Positions 1 to 10,518 of a DNA stretch of 18,404 nucleotides are shown here, in pieces. The translations under genes were made by a program, and so were the position numbers. The notes beneath the pieces are model-generated. The model saw nothing but the letters and a program-made list of their open reading frames with translations, was not told where the DNA came from and ran no database searches. The DNA comes from Pleurotus ostreatus/Saccharomyces cerevisiae fusant (lineage: Eukaryota; Opisthokonta). Every line of letters starts with the position of its first letter. Positions within the stretch are counted from its first letter, which is position 1. The stretch is from assembly GCA_024196135.1 (NCBI GenBank), contig JAMQCK010000645.1, forward strand, positions 1-18,404, read 5' to 3'.

Positions 1-842
1 TCAGCTACGAAGGCTCCATCCTATCCTGGATCTCTTTCTGTTCGATATCAGGCGAGTGGCAATGCGTACGAGAGATGTCGTGCTCGCTACTTGGGCTTTC
101 TCCTTCACCTTCTCAATTCCCTGTCCAGCTTCACATATTTACTCTATCATATTACACTGTGCATAAATATGTTCCTCATTGTGACTATAGATGCCACAAA
201 TTTATACCCAAAGTCCGCAAATCCAAGATGATTTTCAAGCGGGTCGGTCAATCATCACCAATTTCCGCTTTGAACCGAAATTTGTCAAGATTTGCGATCC
301 TTTCCGTCAACACTCGATGATCTGCGTCAATCACCTACATACGCTTTTCCTGATGCCGTCGACGCCATCTGGTGGAGGGGAAGCAAGTGAGGAAGTTTGA
401 TTGTACATGTCCGGATATGATGCTTCTGAACCAACGTCGGTCCAGTCTGATTCCTTACTTGCACGAGCACGGGCTGTAATGATTCTTTTACCGCCAGTTT
501 GATTAATTTGCCATGCCTGCCTTCGGCGCATACATACTCACCAGCGCATAGGGCGGGCTTCATCTTCATCCTGTATGCGAGCGTATCAATTCATTATGCG
601 AACCAGGTAAGTAAGGAATCCGCTACATTCCGAGCCGCTACTGGTAGGATGTGTCCATTGAGACTGAGACGGAAAGAGAGACAGCAAGTTCAGACTAGGT
701 AAACGATGCGCGCATATAAAGTTACAAAGCAAGAATCTCTATACATACATAGCGATCGATTCGATTCCGAGGGTAGGAAGGTAGATAGGTGAGGGGTAGG
801 TGAATGGTAGTAGTAGTAGGGCAATGCGTAAGCGAGGGGCAG
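1..842. other. Intergenic region, no supported gene
   Basis: I see no family motif, no convincing exon chain and no RNA gene here. The short open frames have unremarkable composition and overlap each other on both strands. A short GTA-type trinucleotide run lies near 806-818. The right end probably carries the 3' UTR and terminator of the Sec7-domain gene transcribed leftward. A gene ending just outside the left edge cannot be excluded. Confidence 0.5.
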
Positions 843-893
843 TTAGATCATGAACAGACAGAAACTCAGATGAGAGAAATTGGTGCAGATGAA

Positions 894-944
894 CTGCAGG
901 ACGATGTCAGCGGTTAGGTCGATGGACGAGCGGAAGCTACTCAC
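894..944 (-). other. Probable intron in the 3' UTR of the Sec7-domain gene
   Basis: On the minus strand a GTGAGT donor begins at 944 and a CCTGCAG acceptor ends at 894. A CTAAC branch-site-like motif lies near 913-917. The resulting 51 nt is the same size as the coding introns of this window. The stop codon of the Sec7-domain gene (970-968) lies 23 nt upstream of the donor, so the intron sits in the 3' UTR. That is within the roughly 50 nt usually tolerated before an exon junction triggers nonsense-mediated decay. Confidence 0.55.
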
Positions 945-967
945 AACAGATGATAGTGCATGTTCTT

Positions 968-3900
968 TCACAACGGCACAGGCTTCGACTCCGGTGCGCC
1001 AACTTGCAGGTACGACAGCACAAGGGTGACCGAGCTGTTCTGCAAGCACAGCGTCTCCAGCTCGCGCCCGGACCACAACCGCCCCTCCCGTCCCGAGCTC
1101 TCGTCGCTCTCGTCGGCGCCCAGCTCCAGCTCGTTGCGCCCCGCCCCGTGGCGATGATACACCTTGCTCCGCGATTTGCTCCTCGCATGCGTCGCAGGGG
1201 TAGGGGCGGCCTGCGGCGCCTTGCGCGAGCCGATGAGCGTGTCCTGCAGGACCGCCAGGGCGACGTTCTCCGCCGCGCGATGGAAGGCGCCAGGAGGGAT
1301 GACCGCGTCCGAGTCCCCGGCGCACGCGCGAATCTGCCGCGGGAGGTACGTCGCCCACTGATGTCGCAAGAGGTGGTCATCGACGCTGAACATGTATCGC
1401 CTCTTCGCGCCACCGCGATCACGGAACGCCACCTGGAAGGTGTTGCGCATGAACGCGCGCTCGACGCGTACCCCACAGCTGAGCGGAAGCCCGGAATACC
1501 GCAGCGCATTCGAGCCCCTGCGCTCCAGCACAAGTGTCGTCGGCCCCAGCGCGGTGCCCGTGACACGGAACGACGCCTCAGGCGAGCGGGCGAAGTACAA
1601 GATCTCCGGGTCGAAGGTAAGGCCCTGACCCGACAGATGAATCGAGAACTGGTTGTCCGGCTGCGGGATGCGGAAGATGATGGGCTCGGACTGGATCTTG
1701 TAGGTGAGCCGCATGGGTACGGGCCGCTTGATGGTGACAGGAATATCGGGGAGGCCACCAGATGCCGGGTCGCGCGCCATAGCCAGGCGCTCGCTGCAGA
1801 TATCCCGGTACACATCGTCCAGGAGATCGTCTGCAACGAGGTAGCGAGGATCAAACCGTCTAAAAGCTGAGATGAAGTCGCGAGACGATATCTGGTTGAG
1901 CATGTAGCCAGTAGGCCCAGGTTCCGTCGCGACAGGGCCGTGCACAAGCTCGTTCAGCTGGACGATAGCGCGCACGAAGCGGACGGCCAGATCCCGGTCA
2001 TACGCTACAATTCCAGCATTGGCGACGTACCACCGACTGGCGAAGGCATCGAGGAGTGTTTCCAATGCAGTCTTGCTCGGTGCGTGGATAGACATCAGGA
2101 AAGCGCGAAGAGCCTTGTCAATGCGGACGCCCGCGAAGCCGAAGGTATCGACAAACGTCTTGAGCACGACCTTCGACGTCCGTTGCGCGAGGTATTCGCC
2201 CAGCCTCACCCTATCGAGCTCCAGAGTCCGGAACAGCAGCTGCCCCACAGCGGCCGCGTCACCAGTCGTGCCCGCCTTCGTCAACAGGTTCGAGATCGCC
2301 ATGTCGGGGTCGCGCGCGAACTGATGCACGAAGGTGCGCATAGCTGGACTCCTCGGGACAGCGGTCGCCGCGAGACCCTTTGACTGCATGTCCGAGCGCT
2401 CGTCGTTGAACCTGAGATCGCGAAGGCGCACCACGCTCTTCACAATGAACTTCTTGTCGGGAGCGATGAGTGCCCAGGTGGGCTCAAGCATGTTGTCCGA
2501 GTCCTGGATGACCGGCTTGGCGATGACGAGGATGTCCGTGAACAAGAATAAGAACCTGTCCTTCACCGTGTTCGAGTCGACGACCTGCAGAACCGGCGAC
2601 GAAAGGAGAAGCTTGCGCGTGGGTTCCTCGAGGACGCCGGTCCACATCGGGCCGCGCGAGCCTCGGCTCAAGCTCTCCTCGAGTTTCTCGAGAATGACAG
2701 GACCTTGCGACTTCACGGTCGGCATGTACGCGCTGGAATTAGAGCCTGACGAGTTGGACGAGGAGGAAGTCGACGTCGACTGGGCGGGATAGTCACTGAG
2801 AGACGAGCCAGGCCCGAGCGACGACGTCGGGTCGGGAGTCACCGTGGCTGGGTGCTCCGGAGGCGATGGACGCGGGGCTTCATACGAGGTCGTCGAGGAC
2901 TCGTCCGTCTCCAAGACAGGGGCGACTTTCCTCGCACGCGGTGTCTTCTCCGTATCCGTCTGGTCCGAGTTCGACGCCGACCCATCCCTCACCTCCAACG
3001 GCCGCGCCTGCTGAGGCGGCGTCTGCACTGGCGAGACTGGGCCCCCTACGTCCGACCACTCGCTCCCAGGACTGTCTTCCTTCGGTAGCTGCAGCAATTC
3101 CGACAACGAAGGCTTCTTCGAGTGCATGGGAGGTGCGATGATGGGAAGAGATATCGATGCCGTGGAGATAGAGTGGCCCATCTGAGGGGACGAAGCTTTC
3201 TTCTTCAGGTTCTTGCTAATCCATTGCCTGACGGCAGGGAGGTTGGTTGGCAGCTTGCTGGATCCTGACGGCGTCGGAGGAGACTGTGGGTAATCGTGCG
3301 AAGAGGACGAAGGCGCCGCCGACATGGGCGGAGCAGCCCCATTGTACTTCGCCAGTAGCCGCGTATCCGAAGCCTGGTGCGAAAGTTTGCGTTCTCTGCC
3401 GCTGCCCGTGAAGAAGCCCTGGAGAATCGGCGAGCGAGGACTGTGTTCGTCGTCTGTCTTGCCACCCATGCCAGAGAAATCTGGCGTCGATGCTGACGCA
3501 GAGAAACCCTCCTTTGCGCGCCGCTGCTCCTCGAGCATCTTCATGCCCGGGAACGGGAAGAGCTTGGCGTCGTTGTAGTGAGAGAGGTCGCCAGAGGGCG
3601 GAGGCATAGGCGAGGCATGACCAGGCAGATGAGGCACGAGAGACTGGTACGACCCAGAGGCGGAGGGCGACTGCATCAGACCTACGGGGCCCGTGATGCT
3701 GGCACCGCTTTCCCTGCTGACGCTGGAGTCGGTGTGCTCGCGGCGCTCGCGGTTGAGGACACTGTTAGACCGAGAGCGACGACCAGAGCTGGAGTTCGAC
3801 CTCGACAGCGAGTTCTTGATCTTGTCCCACGTGCTCGTCGAGCCGCCCTCTCGCTTCGACAGGGAGGAGTCGTTCGACAGCGTACGCTCCGTATCGTGGA

Positions 3901-5918
3901 ACCCGCTTTGCCTGCGTGACAAGACTTCATCAATAGGGGAAACGACTGAGGGCCGTGTTGCCCCGGCGGAGGGCGACATCGAGGAACCACTGCTGACGCG
4001 AACATGGGAGAGAGCTCGGTTAGAGGCGGGCGATGGTGGGTTGGGGAAGCTCGTGAGCAAGTCGTGCGAAGTCTCCGACCCGATACCATGATCCGAGGAC
4101 GGTCGCGGAGACTCCTCCTGGTCTCTGTTGGATGTCGACGCGACTTCGGACTGGGCTTGGGCGTCGTCGTCGTATCCATCCGCATCTCCGTCCTCTCCTT
4201 CGCTGGGCTCCTCCTCGTCCTCGTCGTGCACCTCGGGTACTACAAGTGTGTGAGCCAGCGTCAACCCGACGAGCAATGCAGAACTCACCAGGGTCTGCTA
4301 CCCAGCTGATTTCACGGTCCTCATACGAAGGGTACGAGTTATTGTAGAGAACCTTCTCCTCCTCATCCTCGTCGTGCTCGTCTTGCAGTAGAGCCCTTTC
4401 GCGCAATGGAGTAGCGAAGGGACTGCTGGGAAACTCGTCGGGCTTCGCGAGGGTTCTCTGGCTGCTCAGAAATACGGGAACGCCGATCGACCCTGGCGCG
4501 CCAGACTCCACAGATATCTGCGAGGGCGCATCCGAAGAGAAAGGCACTCTGAAGCCAGGAGGAGGGCGGGTTGGCATGGGTGGAAGCGTTTGTTCTTGCG
4601 CCTCGTAATCATCCTCGATTAAAATAGAGCCTCTCCTCTTCTTCGGCGTCGTAAAGCGGTCCTGTTGTTGAGTAATCGGAGGTGTTTCTGGCCGCTGCTG
4701 TTCGCGTGAGAGCGTGCGCATCAGGGGACTGGTCATGAAGCTCGGCGTTGTCGATCGCGCACGGAGGTCCTGAAGTCTGTTGAGATCGGGCTGCAGAGGA
4801 GTAGGGGGCTGAACGGGCGTGTTTGGGGTCGTCGACATGAACTCAGAGTCTGATGTGGTCTGATGACCTGCGGCAGCCATCGCCGCTGCTTGCTGCTGCT
4901 GGGAAATACGCTGCTTGGACCGCCGTCTGCGTCGTTTTGCAGAAGGTGAGGGCGAGGGTGATGGCGAGGGGGCAGATAGCTCTTCGGCTGCGCTTGGCTG
5001 CTCAGCCTCGTTATCCCCCCGTCTCGTACGCTGCCCGATCGCGGTGAGCATAAGATGCCTTGCTGCTACCCGCTCCCCTCCTGAGACGGTCTGGCTGCGA
5101 CTTAGTTTCGGCATCGTCCCTGGAGGCGCTGGAGACGGCGATGGATCGTACGTCTCGGTCCCACCGGTGAGCTTCGCCATCGCCAGTCTACGCCCCGCAC
5201 CGGCACTGTTCGACCTGAACAGCATGCCTCGTTGTAACAGCTCGAGGGAGGGCAGCATCGGAGTGGGTGACTGTGACTGCGCCATAGGAAACAGCGAGGG
5301 ATCGGGAGTGGGAGTACGAAGGAAGCGCGTCCGTGCGTCTAGCGTTTGGGGGATAGGGGAGATGAGCATGGGCATGCCGAGAGGCGGCAGCGGTTGTGGC
5401 GGAGGGGGAGGCATCTCCTCATCTTGTGACGAGTCCCCGGCGAGCATTTGCGATGGAGTCGGCGACTTTGCTTTCCTGAACTCCTTCGAGCCCCGTCCGC
5501 GGGAGCGTGACCGGTTCCGCTTCCTATTGCGCGAGCGAGGGCGATCGGACGGGGTGGCTGGTCCTTCCTCGGCCTCTCCTTCCACATCACCCATTCCTGA
5601 GCCCTGCATTGTCTCTGTCACCGGGGTTTGCGTAGGCGTCGGTTCGGGTTCAGATTCAGGTACCGGCGCCGGCGCTGGGGGCTCCTCGTACGTAGCATGC
5701 GGGGCCAGTGGCTCCGGTGTGGTACCGCTGATCTCTGGCGTGCCAGAGCCGCTGTCCGTGGACGCCTTCTCTCCCTCGCTCTGCGCCTCGGTGTGCATCG
5801 GTGGGCGGCGTCCGTCCTTCATGCGAGGTAATGAGGCGGCGCGCTTGAGCTTGGCAACCGCGGATGCGCGGCGCGCGCGCGACTCGGACGTTGGTGACCG
5901 CGTCGGGTCCTGCGACAT
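968..5918 (-). CDS. Sec7-domain and PH-domain protein (ARF guanine-exchange-factor family), 1633 aa
   Basis: Two exons, 5918-4289 and 4239-968, are joined across a 49-nt intron (GTGAGT donor, TTGTAG acceptor) that splits a valine codon. The protein is 1633 residues. The first ~1050 residues are low complexity, rich in Ser, Pro and Arg, with an SP run followed by a basic patch (KRRRRRSKQR, ~325-340) that could be a nuclear signal or membrane-binding patch. A PH-like segment with FLFLFTDILVIAK lies near 1080-1180. The Sec7 domain spans ~1190-1310 (FAGVRIDKALRAFL, then LLDAFASRWY and VQLNELVHG). A second PH-like region lies near 1385-1515. Family members load GTP onto ARF/ARL GTPases at Golgi or endosomal membranes; Syt1-type fungal proteins pair Sec7 with PH. 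The usual catalytic LPGE is APSK here (Lys1266), so exchange activity is doubtful. The start is the first ATG of a long open frame. The family is fairly sure; the cellular role is inferred. Confidence 0.88.
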
Positions 5919-7169
5919 GGTGTTCTCTGCGCTGCGTCAGGACCTGTGGGAGCCGTCTGGTGTGGGCGGCGCACCTTGTTACCCAAAATCAAAGCCGTGT
6001 TCAGTGCCAGCCTCTGCGTGAGCGCCTGCAGCGCAGGGATACGTCTGGAGCTCGGTCAGAATTTGCAAGAATTTCTTCTGATTTTTGCTCGCCTTGCTTG
6101 CTGGACGTAGGAAGGAGGAACGGGATGCGGAGGCGCAGACCTTTGAAGGATTCGGACAAGATACAAAAAGCGTAGTCGCCCTCACGTGACACGTTACGTC
6201 GTTAATTAAGGTTTGCCAATTCGTCAAGTTCAACTTCGAGGCTGATCGTGCCCGTTTCGCCGCCTCGAGCAGGCCGTGCGTATATCGACCTCCTCCGAAA
6301 CATGATGAGCGTTGCTATGGACGTAGCCAGCCACGCCCCAGTACAGGCGCCAAACCTCGCAGCTTTACTTCCAACGCAGCCTGCTCTGCACGAGCTGCAA
6401 TCCAGGTTGACATCTCCGTCCCCCAATCCTGGAACCGTTCACGGCACTGGCTCTGCCGTCGGAGATTGCGTCTGTCCCTGGCCCCATTCTCCCGCACTGC
6501 AACGGCTTGCCGCGCCTATTGGGTTCCCCAGCCGCATTGCGCACGCTTCCCTCCCTGTCTCTCCTGCCTCGTCATGGAGCCTAGCCGGATGGAGTCTGGG
6601 GAAGTGCGAAGCTCCCTTCGCTGTATCTGTGCCTAGGCTACCGTCATGCCAGACGAAGATATCCCGGCAGCGCCGCGCAATGAGTAGGTTACTGCGCGTC
6701 TTCAGCTTCGACAATTATGGTCTTTCGCCGGTCTACCGTAATGTCGACTTCATTGAATTATGTCGCCGGTAAGTCGCCTTCGAAAATGAGATATTCTTGA
6801 ATACCGCCGTATTCTTAGCTGCAGACAAGCAGCTAGATATGCAAACCATGCTCGCGGCTCCGTGTGATAAGCCTCATTGTGCATGCACTGTGCAGGCCTT
6901 GTGTTCGGTCATCTATGGGGCGATTGCTATTCACCGCCGGGTAATGTCCTACATTGTGTTGCACGTACTCACGCTATGTTGCTATCAGTCAGACCCGACC
7001 GATAGATCCTCGAAAATCGCTCACCCTCATAGAACGTGCTACCTCTAAATGGCTCACGCGACCCCATCTGGACCGGCGACCCGGCGCCTAGCATTCGCAA
7101 GGTCATCCCCTTAATCCTGCACCCGCTTCGCTACCGCGCAGTCAGTTCCTCGTTCCTACCAAACGCGCA
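5919..7169. other. Intergenic region with an unsupported 156-codon open frame
   Basis: This holds the upstream region of the Sec7-domain gene and the 3' flank of the flavin reductase-like gene. A plus-strand open frame with its first ATG at 6302 runs to 6772 (about 156 residues, rich in Ser, Pro and Ala). It shows no motif, signal peptide or clear splice extension, so I do not call it a gene. It could be a small orphan or chance openness. Nothing else is recognised. Confidence 0.45.
6183..6188. promoter_or_regulatory. E-box-like CACGTG palindrome upstream of the Sec7-domain gene
   Basis: CACGTG followed by AC sits about 265 bp upstream of the start codon at 5918. CACGTG is the classical target of fungal bHLH factors (Cbf1/Pho4 type). 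A six-base match is weak evidence and binding is inferred only. Confidence 0.25.
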
Positions 7170-8292
7170 TCACCCCAGCTCACCCTCCATCTGCGTCCGC
7201 ATCTCCTTCCAAACCGGCCTCGCAAGCTCGAAGCCCTCGTTCACCTTCGCGTACGCTGTGCCACCGAGCCGCGCGACCGCTTGCAGCTTCGCGGGATCAA
7301 TCGCGCTCCCATCCGGGGTCAGTATACCCTCGTTGACGTGGACGCGCTGGATGAGGCCCAGGATTAGGGTCGTGGTCGGTGGCAGGCTAGCCTGACCGGT
7401 CGCGGAGGGGGGCGCGATGTCGAGGTGGTGGTAGAGCTGGGGTGGGGGTCAGACTCTCGGGTTGTTTGATTGATTGCACAACTCACCTGGCATTCGAAGT
7501 TCACCAAGCTGGCGTCGACTAGCGCGGGTTTGATGCCTATCTATGCAGTCCAGTTAGCTTAAACTGCTAACTGCGAGTAGCAACAGACAAGGACGAACAC
7601 TCGGCCGCTTCTTGAGTCCCGCAATCTCCCACTCGTCCACATCCGCCGGGCATTCCGCAGAGGTTGCGTTCATCGGGACGGCGAGGTGCTCGCTGACGAT
7701 GTTGACGCTGAACTGCTTCGTCGCAAGGATATTCTCGCGCGTATCCTTCGGGCGGCGGGTGGTCAGGGAGCAGGAGATGCTGACCATAGGCGGGTTATGG
7801 CCGATCTATCCTAGCGAGGGTTCAGTGTGAGTGTTTGGGCAACCAGGCTAGTCGCGGAGGGACAGACCATGGAGAAGTAGCTGAAGAGCAGTTGTTCAGC
7901 ACAAGGGCATCAGGTGAAGATGAGGTTTGCGGACCTGAATGGCGCCAGATTGGGCACCCCATCTGCAGAAAGCGTCGACACGAACGCGATCGGACGCGGC
8001 ACTATGGCAGAGCCCAGGATCTGGTAGAGGTCCCTAAGGCAAGTACAGTTCCTTCAGTCGCTACGTGCACAGCTAATTCACTCGACACACACCTCGGAAC
8101 TGCATCCTTGACCTCTATAGTCTTGATCTTGTCGCTAACATGCGAGGGCGGGGGAGCCGCGCCGTCTCCCACTCGCCAATGACTTTGCGGAGGATTGCCG
8201 ACCTTAAACGTCGAGGCGCGCTGCGTAGTGCTTAACTGGCGTACTTGACGCGCAGCATAACGCCCTTGAGAGCGCAGCGCGGAGACAAGCAT
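7170..8292 (-). CDS. Flavin reductase-like (FMN-binding split-barrel) protein, 277 aa
   Basis: Six exons: 8292-8093, 8033-7935, 7880-7868, 7805-7601, 7536-7487 and 7436-7170. Introns are 59, 54, 62, 64 and 50 nt, and the joined frame closes at 277 residues. Motifs include SAIVPRPIAFVSTLS, NLAPFSYFSM, HNPPMVSISCS, then DTRENI and FSVNIVSE. The C-terminal part has IKPALVDASLVNFEC. These are the hallmarks of the flavin reductase-like domain, which binds FMN and may reduce flavin or a bound substrate with NAD(P)H; the substrate is unknown. The N-terminus (MLVSALRSQGRYAARQVRQL) is basic with spaced Arg and resembles a mitochondrial presequence. An in-frame upstream ATG at 8373 would add 27 residues; both start contexts are weak. 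The third exon is only 13 nt but supplies the conserved YFSM. The gene is divergent from the NPC2-like gene. Confidence 0.9.
7868..7880 (-). other. 13-nt coding microexon of the flavin reductase-like gene
   Basis: CTACTTCTCCATG lies between a 54-nt intron (7934-7881, ending CTTCAG) and a 62-nt intron (7867-7806, GTCTGT donor, GATAG acceptor). It completes the split Ser codon and encodes Y-F-S-M of the conserved APFSYFSM block. Without it the frame breaks, since 13 is not a multiple of three. The unusual GTCTGT donor lowers certainty about the downstream boundary. Confidence 0.75.
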
Positions 8293-8717
8293 GAGGAATG
8301 GGAGACGGCTACAGGCAAGCGGCTGCTTCGGCTCGGCGCGTGATGCGAGCACGAGGAAATTGCCTCCGATCATTGATCCGTTCGCTTACTCCGGATGTCT
8401 GCAATTGTTCTTTCCTCCTACCATCATGCCGGTCACTGAAGTACAAGGGCTCTTCGCTCGCGTCCTGATTATCGTCTATATATGCTGTCCGAACTGCTCT
8501 CGATGAAGCTGTCCCGTCTTACATTTTTACGTGGCGGGCTCGGAGAGTATGGCTCCTCACGTCGTGCACTAGCGCCAAAGTCTCAGCCGAGCAGAGCGAG
8601 CCGAGAGTATCGACTGACTTCTGGACTTCCGTATAGAAATGAATGACGCTATAGTCTGAAGGGTGGACTCGATTACGGTACATCGGCGTACTAGGAAGCG
8701 TTTTTGCCTGGCCTACA

Positions 8718-8725
8718 TATATAAA
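8718..8725 (+). promoter_or_regulatory. TATA box of the NPC2-like gene
   Basis: TATATAAA lies 50 bp upstream of the start codon at 8775, a distance that leaves room for a short leader. It is the best promoter element in the 482-bp interval (8293-8774) shared with the divergent flavin reductase-like gene. Nothing else in that interval is recognised apart from a second AT-rich TATATAT stretch near 8477-8483. Confidence 0.55.
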
Positions 8726-8774
8726 GATCTATGTCGACGAAAGGCTACCTGCACGCCCTTGCTTCGCCATCATC

Positions 8775-9501
8775 ATGCATCTCTCCTTGCTCGCTCTCGT
8801 CGCTGGCTCTCTTGCGCTTCTGGGCACTGCCTCCTCTCTTGACGTTGAACAAGTCAGGATCCAGGCTGGCGACGTGCGCATCGCGGGCGGCTGGTCCTAT
8901 AGTGACTGTGGTACGGGATCGGCCCTCTTGCACATCGTGTAACGTCCCTCACTCCAAATACAGGCGACGAAACCAGTACTGTACAGCTCAAGTCCATCGA
9001 AATTTCACCGGACCCGCCCATACCCGGCCAGCAACTCACGATGACGGTGAAAGCGGACGTGCGGGAGACCATACAGGTACGTACATCGATTTCGCACTCA
9101 GAAACGATCCCACTGAATGAATTACAGGAGGGCGCGTACGCCGATGTTGCCGTCAAAGTCGGACTCATCAAGTTATTGCAGAAGCAATTCGACATCTGTG
9201 AAGAGGCGTGAGTCGTCGAACCCTCTTCCACCTGGCAATGACGCTAAACCTCAAACAGCCGTAAGGCGAACTCGACCGTACAATGTCCCGTTGAGAAGGG
9301 GGAGCACACCGTTGTGCAAACGGTTCAGCTACCTCGAGAAATCCCTCCAGGTGCGGTGTCATCACTCACTCTTCACATAACATGACTAAGAGCCAATCTA
9401 CAGCCATGTTTAAGATCGATGTTCTCGCTTGGACGCACGAGGACGAGGATATGGCATGTGCCAAATTCGAGGTCGATTTCAGGAAGAAGCAGGACTGGTA
9501 A
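8775..9501 (+). CDS. NPC2/ML-domain phosphatidylglycerol/phosphatidylinositol (sterol) transfer protein, 172 aa
   Basis: Five exons: 8775-8910, 8964-9076, 9128-9207, 9259-9350 and 9404-9501. Introns of 53, 51, 51 and 53 nt close the frame at 172 residues. Residues 1-20 form a signal peptide (MHLSLLALVAGSLALLG, likely cut after TAS). The mature part is an MD-2-related lipid-recognition fold: SYSDCG, ISPDPPIPGQQLTMTV, EGAYADVAVKVGLIKL, FDICEEA, VQCPVEKGEHT, then IDVLAWTHEDEDMACAKFEVDF. Four cysteines are visible where human NPC2 has six, so one disulfide may be absent. NST before the third Cys is a possible N-glycosylation site. Family members carry sterols or phospholipids in the vacuole or secretory pathway. 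The short length and signal peptide match fungal NPC2/PG-PI-TP proteins. A TATA box precedes the gene and a perfect hairpin lies about 100 bp past the stop. Confidence 0.93.
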
Positions 9502-9896
9502 TTTAACCGACCATCTCCGAACGTGCCGCTATCCCTCGCAAGGCTTGTGGTTGTCCTTATAAATCTAGCGACCAAAATTTCATCTGCGGCTTGGCTCATG
9601 CACCGGCGAACGCCGGTGCAAGACTTTCATTCTTCGCAAGCCGAGTTCGTTCGGGCGCTTATCTGATGTTGACAGGCTCGAAGCGAGAACGCAGAATTTC
9701 TTGCGTGTGTTCCTCGGATGACACTGTGCCACATTTGTGGCAACGGCTAATCTTTGACCGTCACCACCAGCTGCGACGGTGATCTCGACGCCCATAGATA
9801 ATCAAGGCGAGGACGTCCTCAGCTTCGTACTGAGCAACTGATGTACACGCACTCGAATTGTCCACTTTGTTCTGCTCATGCGGGCTTCGTGATTCG
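9502..9896. other. 3' flank of the NPC2-like gene, no gene seen
   Basis: Short open frames occur on both strands but none shows a family motif. The stretch contains the perfect hairpin at 9599-9620 and a weaker one at 9727-9742 (TGCCAC, four-base loop ATTT, GTGGCA). It runs into the left copy of the inverted duplication. Confidence 0.5.
9599..9620. repeat. Perfect 10-bp inverted repeat with a 2-nt centre
   Basis: TGCACCGGCG and its exact reverse complement CGCCGGTGCA are separated only by AA. It lies 98 bp downstream of the NPC2-like stop codon. As RNA the two-base centre would force one or two pairs open. There is no U-run after it, so a bacterial-type terminator reading does not apply. A 3'-UTR structure or a palindromic protein-binding site are both possible. 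Confidence 0.7.
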
Positions 9897-10210
9897 CACA
9901 TTTCATGACCTTCCATCGGTGCGTCATGTTTTCCCATCCCTCCATGCATTGACAAACCCTTTGCGCGATAATGAGCAAGTCGCCACGAGGTCGTGATTGC
10001 GGCCTGCCCAAGGTCTGTGGATATCTCAGTATCTGGTCAATGTCGACGCCGGGTACTTCTGGATCTCAGCGCTGATACACCGTCGGCCGTCCCGAGCGGA
10101 GAAGAACCGAGGACGGCTGGGGTATTGCACTTTAGGAGTACTTTTGCTAGGAGACCCGCTACGTCTACCTCTCCAATGCACGTCCACATTCGGGAGGTAA
10201 ACAATCTACT
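9897..10210 (+). repeat. Left copy of an inverted gene-fragment duplication (decayed)
   Basis: This ~310-bp stretch matches the reverse complement of 12943-13268 at roughly 80% by eye, with several indels. Shared blocks include CCATGCATTGACAA, GCGCGATAATGAGCAA, GATCTCAGCGCTGAT and GTCCACATTCGGGAGGTAAA. In the frame that looks coding in the other copy, this copy has frameshifts and in-frame stops (for example TAG after EYFC). Both copies end in a splice-donor-like GGAG|GTAAA. The source gene is not identified. Confidence 0.7.
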
Positions 10211-10350
10211 CCCTTTCCTCCCGAGATATGACGAACCAGTGCGGGCACCTGATCATAAACACGCTCCACGACGACGCGTCGCTCGTTTTCATCATCGACG
10301 CGCTTGACGAGTGTCCCGCGGGGGAAGAGCGCAGCCTCCGGCTAGAGAAT
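10201..10350 (+). pseudogene. NACHT/STAND NTPase-like remnant (Walker B stretch)
   Basis: One frame reads HLIINTLHDDASLVFIIDALDE followed by CP and soon a stop at 10351. Hydrophobic residues followed by DALDE(C) are the typical Walker B/Mg-binding block of fungal NACHT-domain NLR-like proteins. No Walker A motif, sensor motif or ankyrin/WD repeats are seen nearby, and the fragment is stopped on both sides. It is a relic or the middle of a broken gene. It directly follows the left copy of the inverted duplication, so both may derive from one NLR-like gene. The identification rests on about 20 residues. Confidence 0.4.
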
Positions 10351-10518
10351 TAAAGCTATGGGGCTTTCTCCTTGATCCTACGCTCGGCTTACTTATACGT
10401 TTACACGCTCTACACTTTCACCAAAACTGTATGCTTCAGATACATATGCCTGATGTATGTATACATAAAATGCTATCCACGACACTACTACTACTGAACG
10501 AACGAAGCATAACAACAC

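Noticed and set aside
937..1947. Minus-strand 336-codon frame overlapping the Sec7-domain exon, and the plus-strand 306-codon frame at 950-1870
   Set aside because: Both are out-of-frame shadows of the Sec7/PH exon in GC-rich sequence. Their composition is Arg/Ser-rich with no domain.
4915..6021. Plus-strand 368-codon open frame antisense to the Sec7-domain gene
   Set aside because: It is the antisense shadow of a Ser/Pro/Arg-rich low-complexity exon with strong codon bias. It is mostly Gly/Ser, has no motif, and the minus-strand frame joins cleanly to the Sec7 exon.
6248..6772. 174-codon plus-strand open frame
   Set aside because: The frame opens on GTG; the first ATG is at 6302. There is no motif, no signal and no splice extension, so it is left as intergenic.
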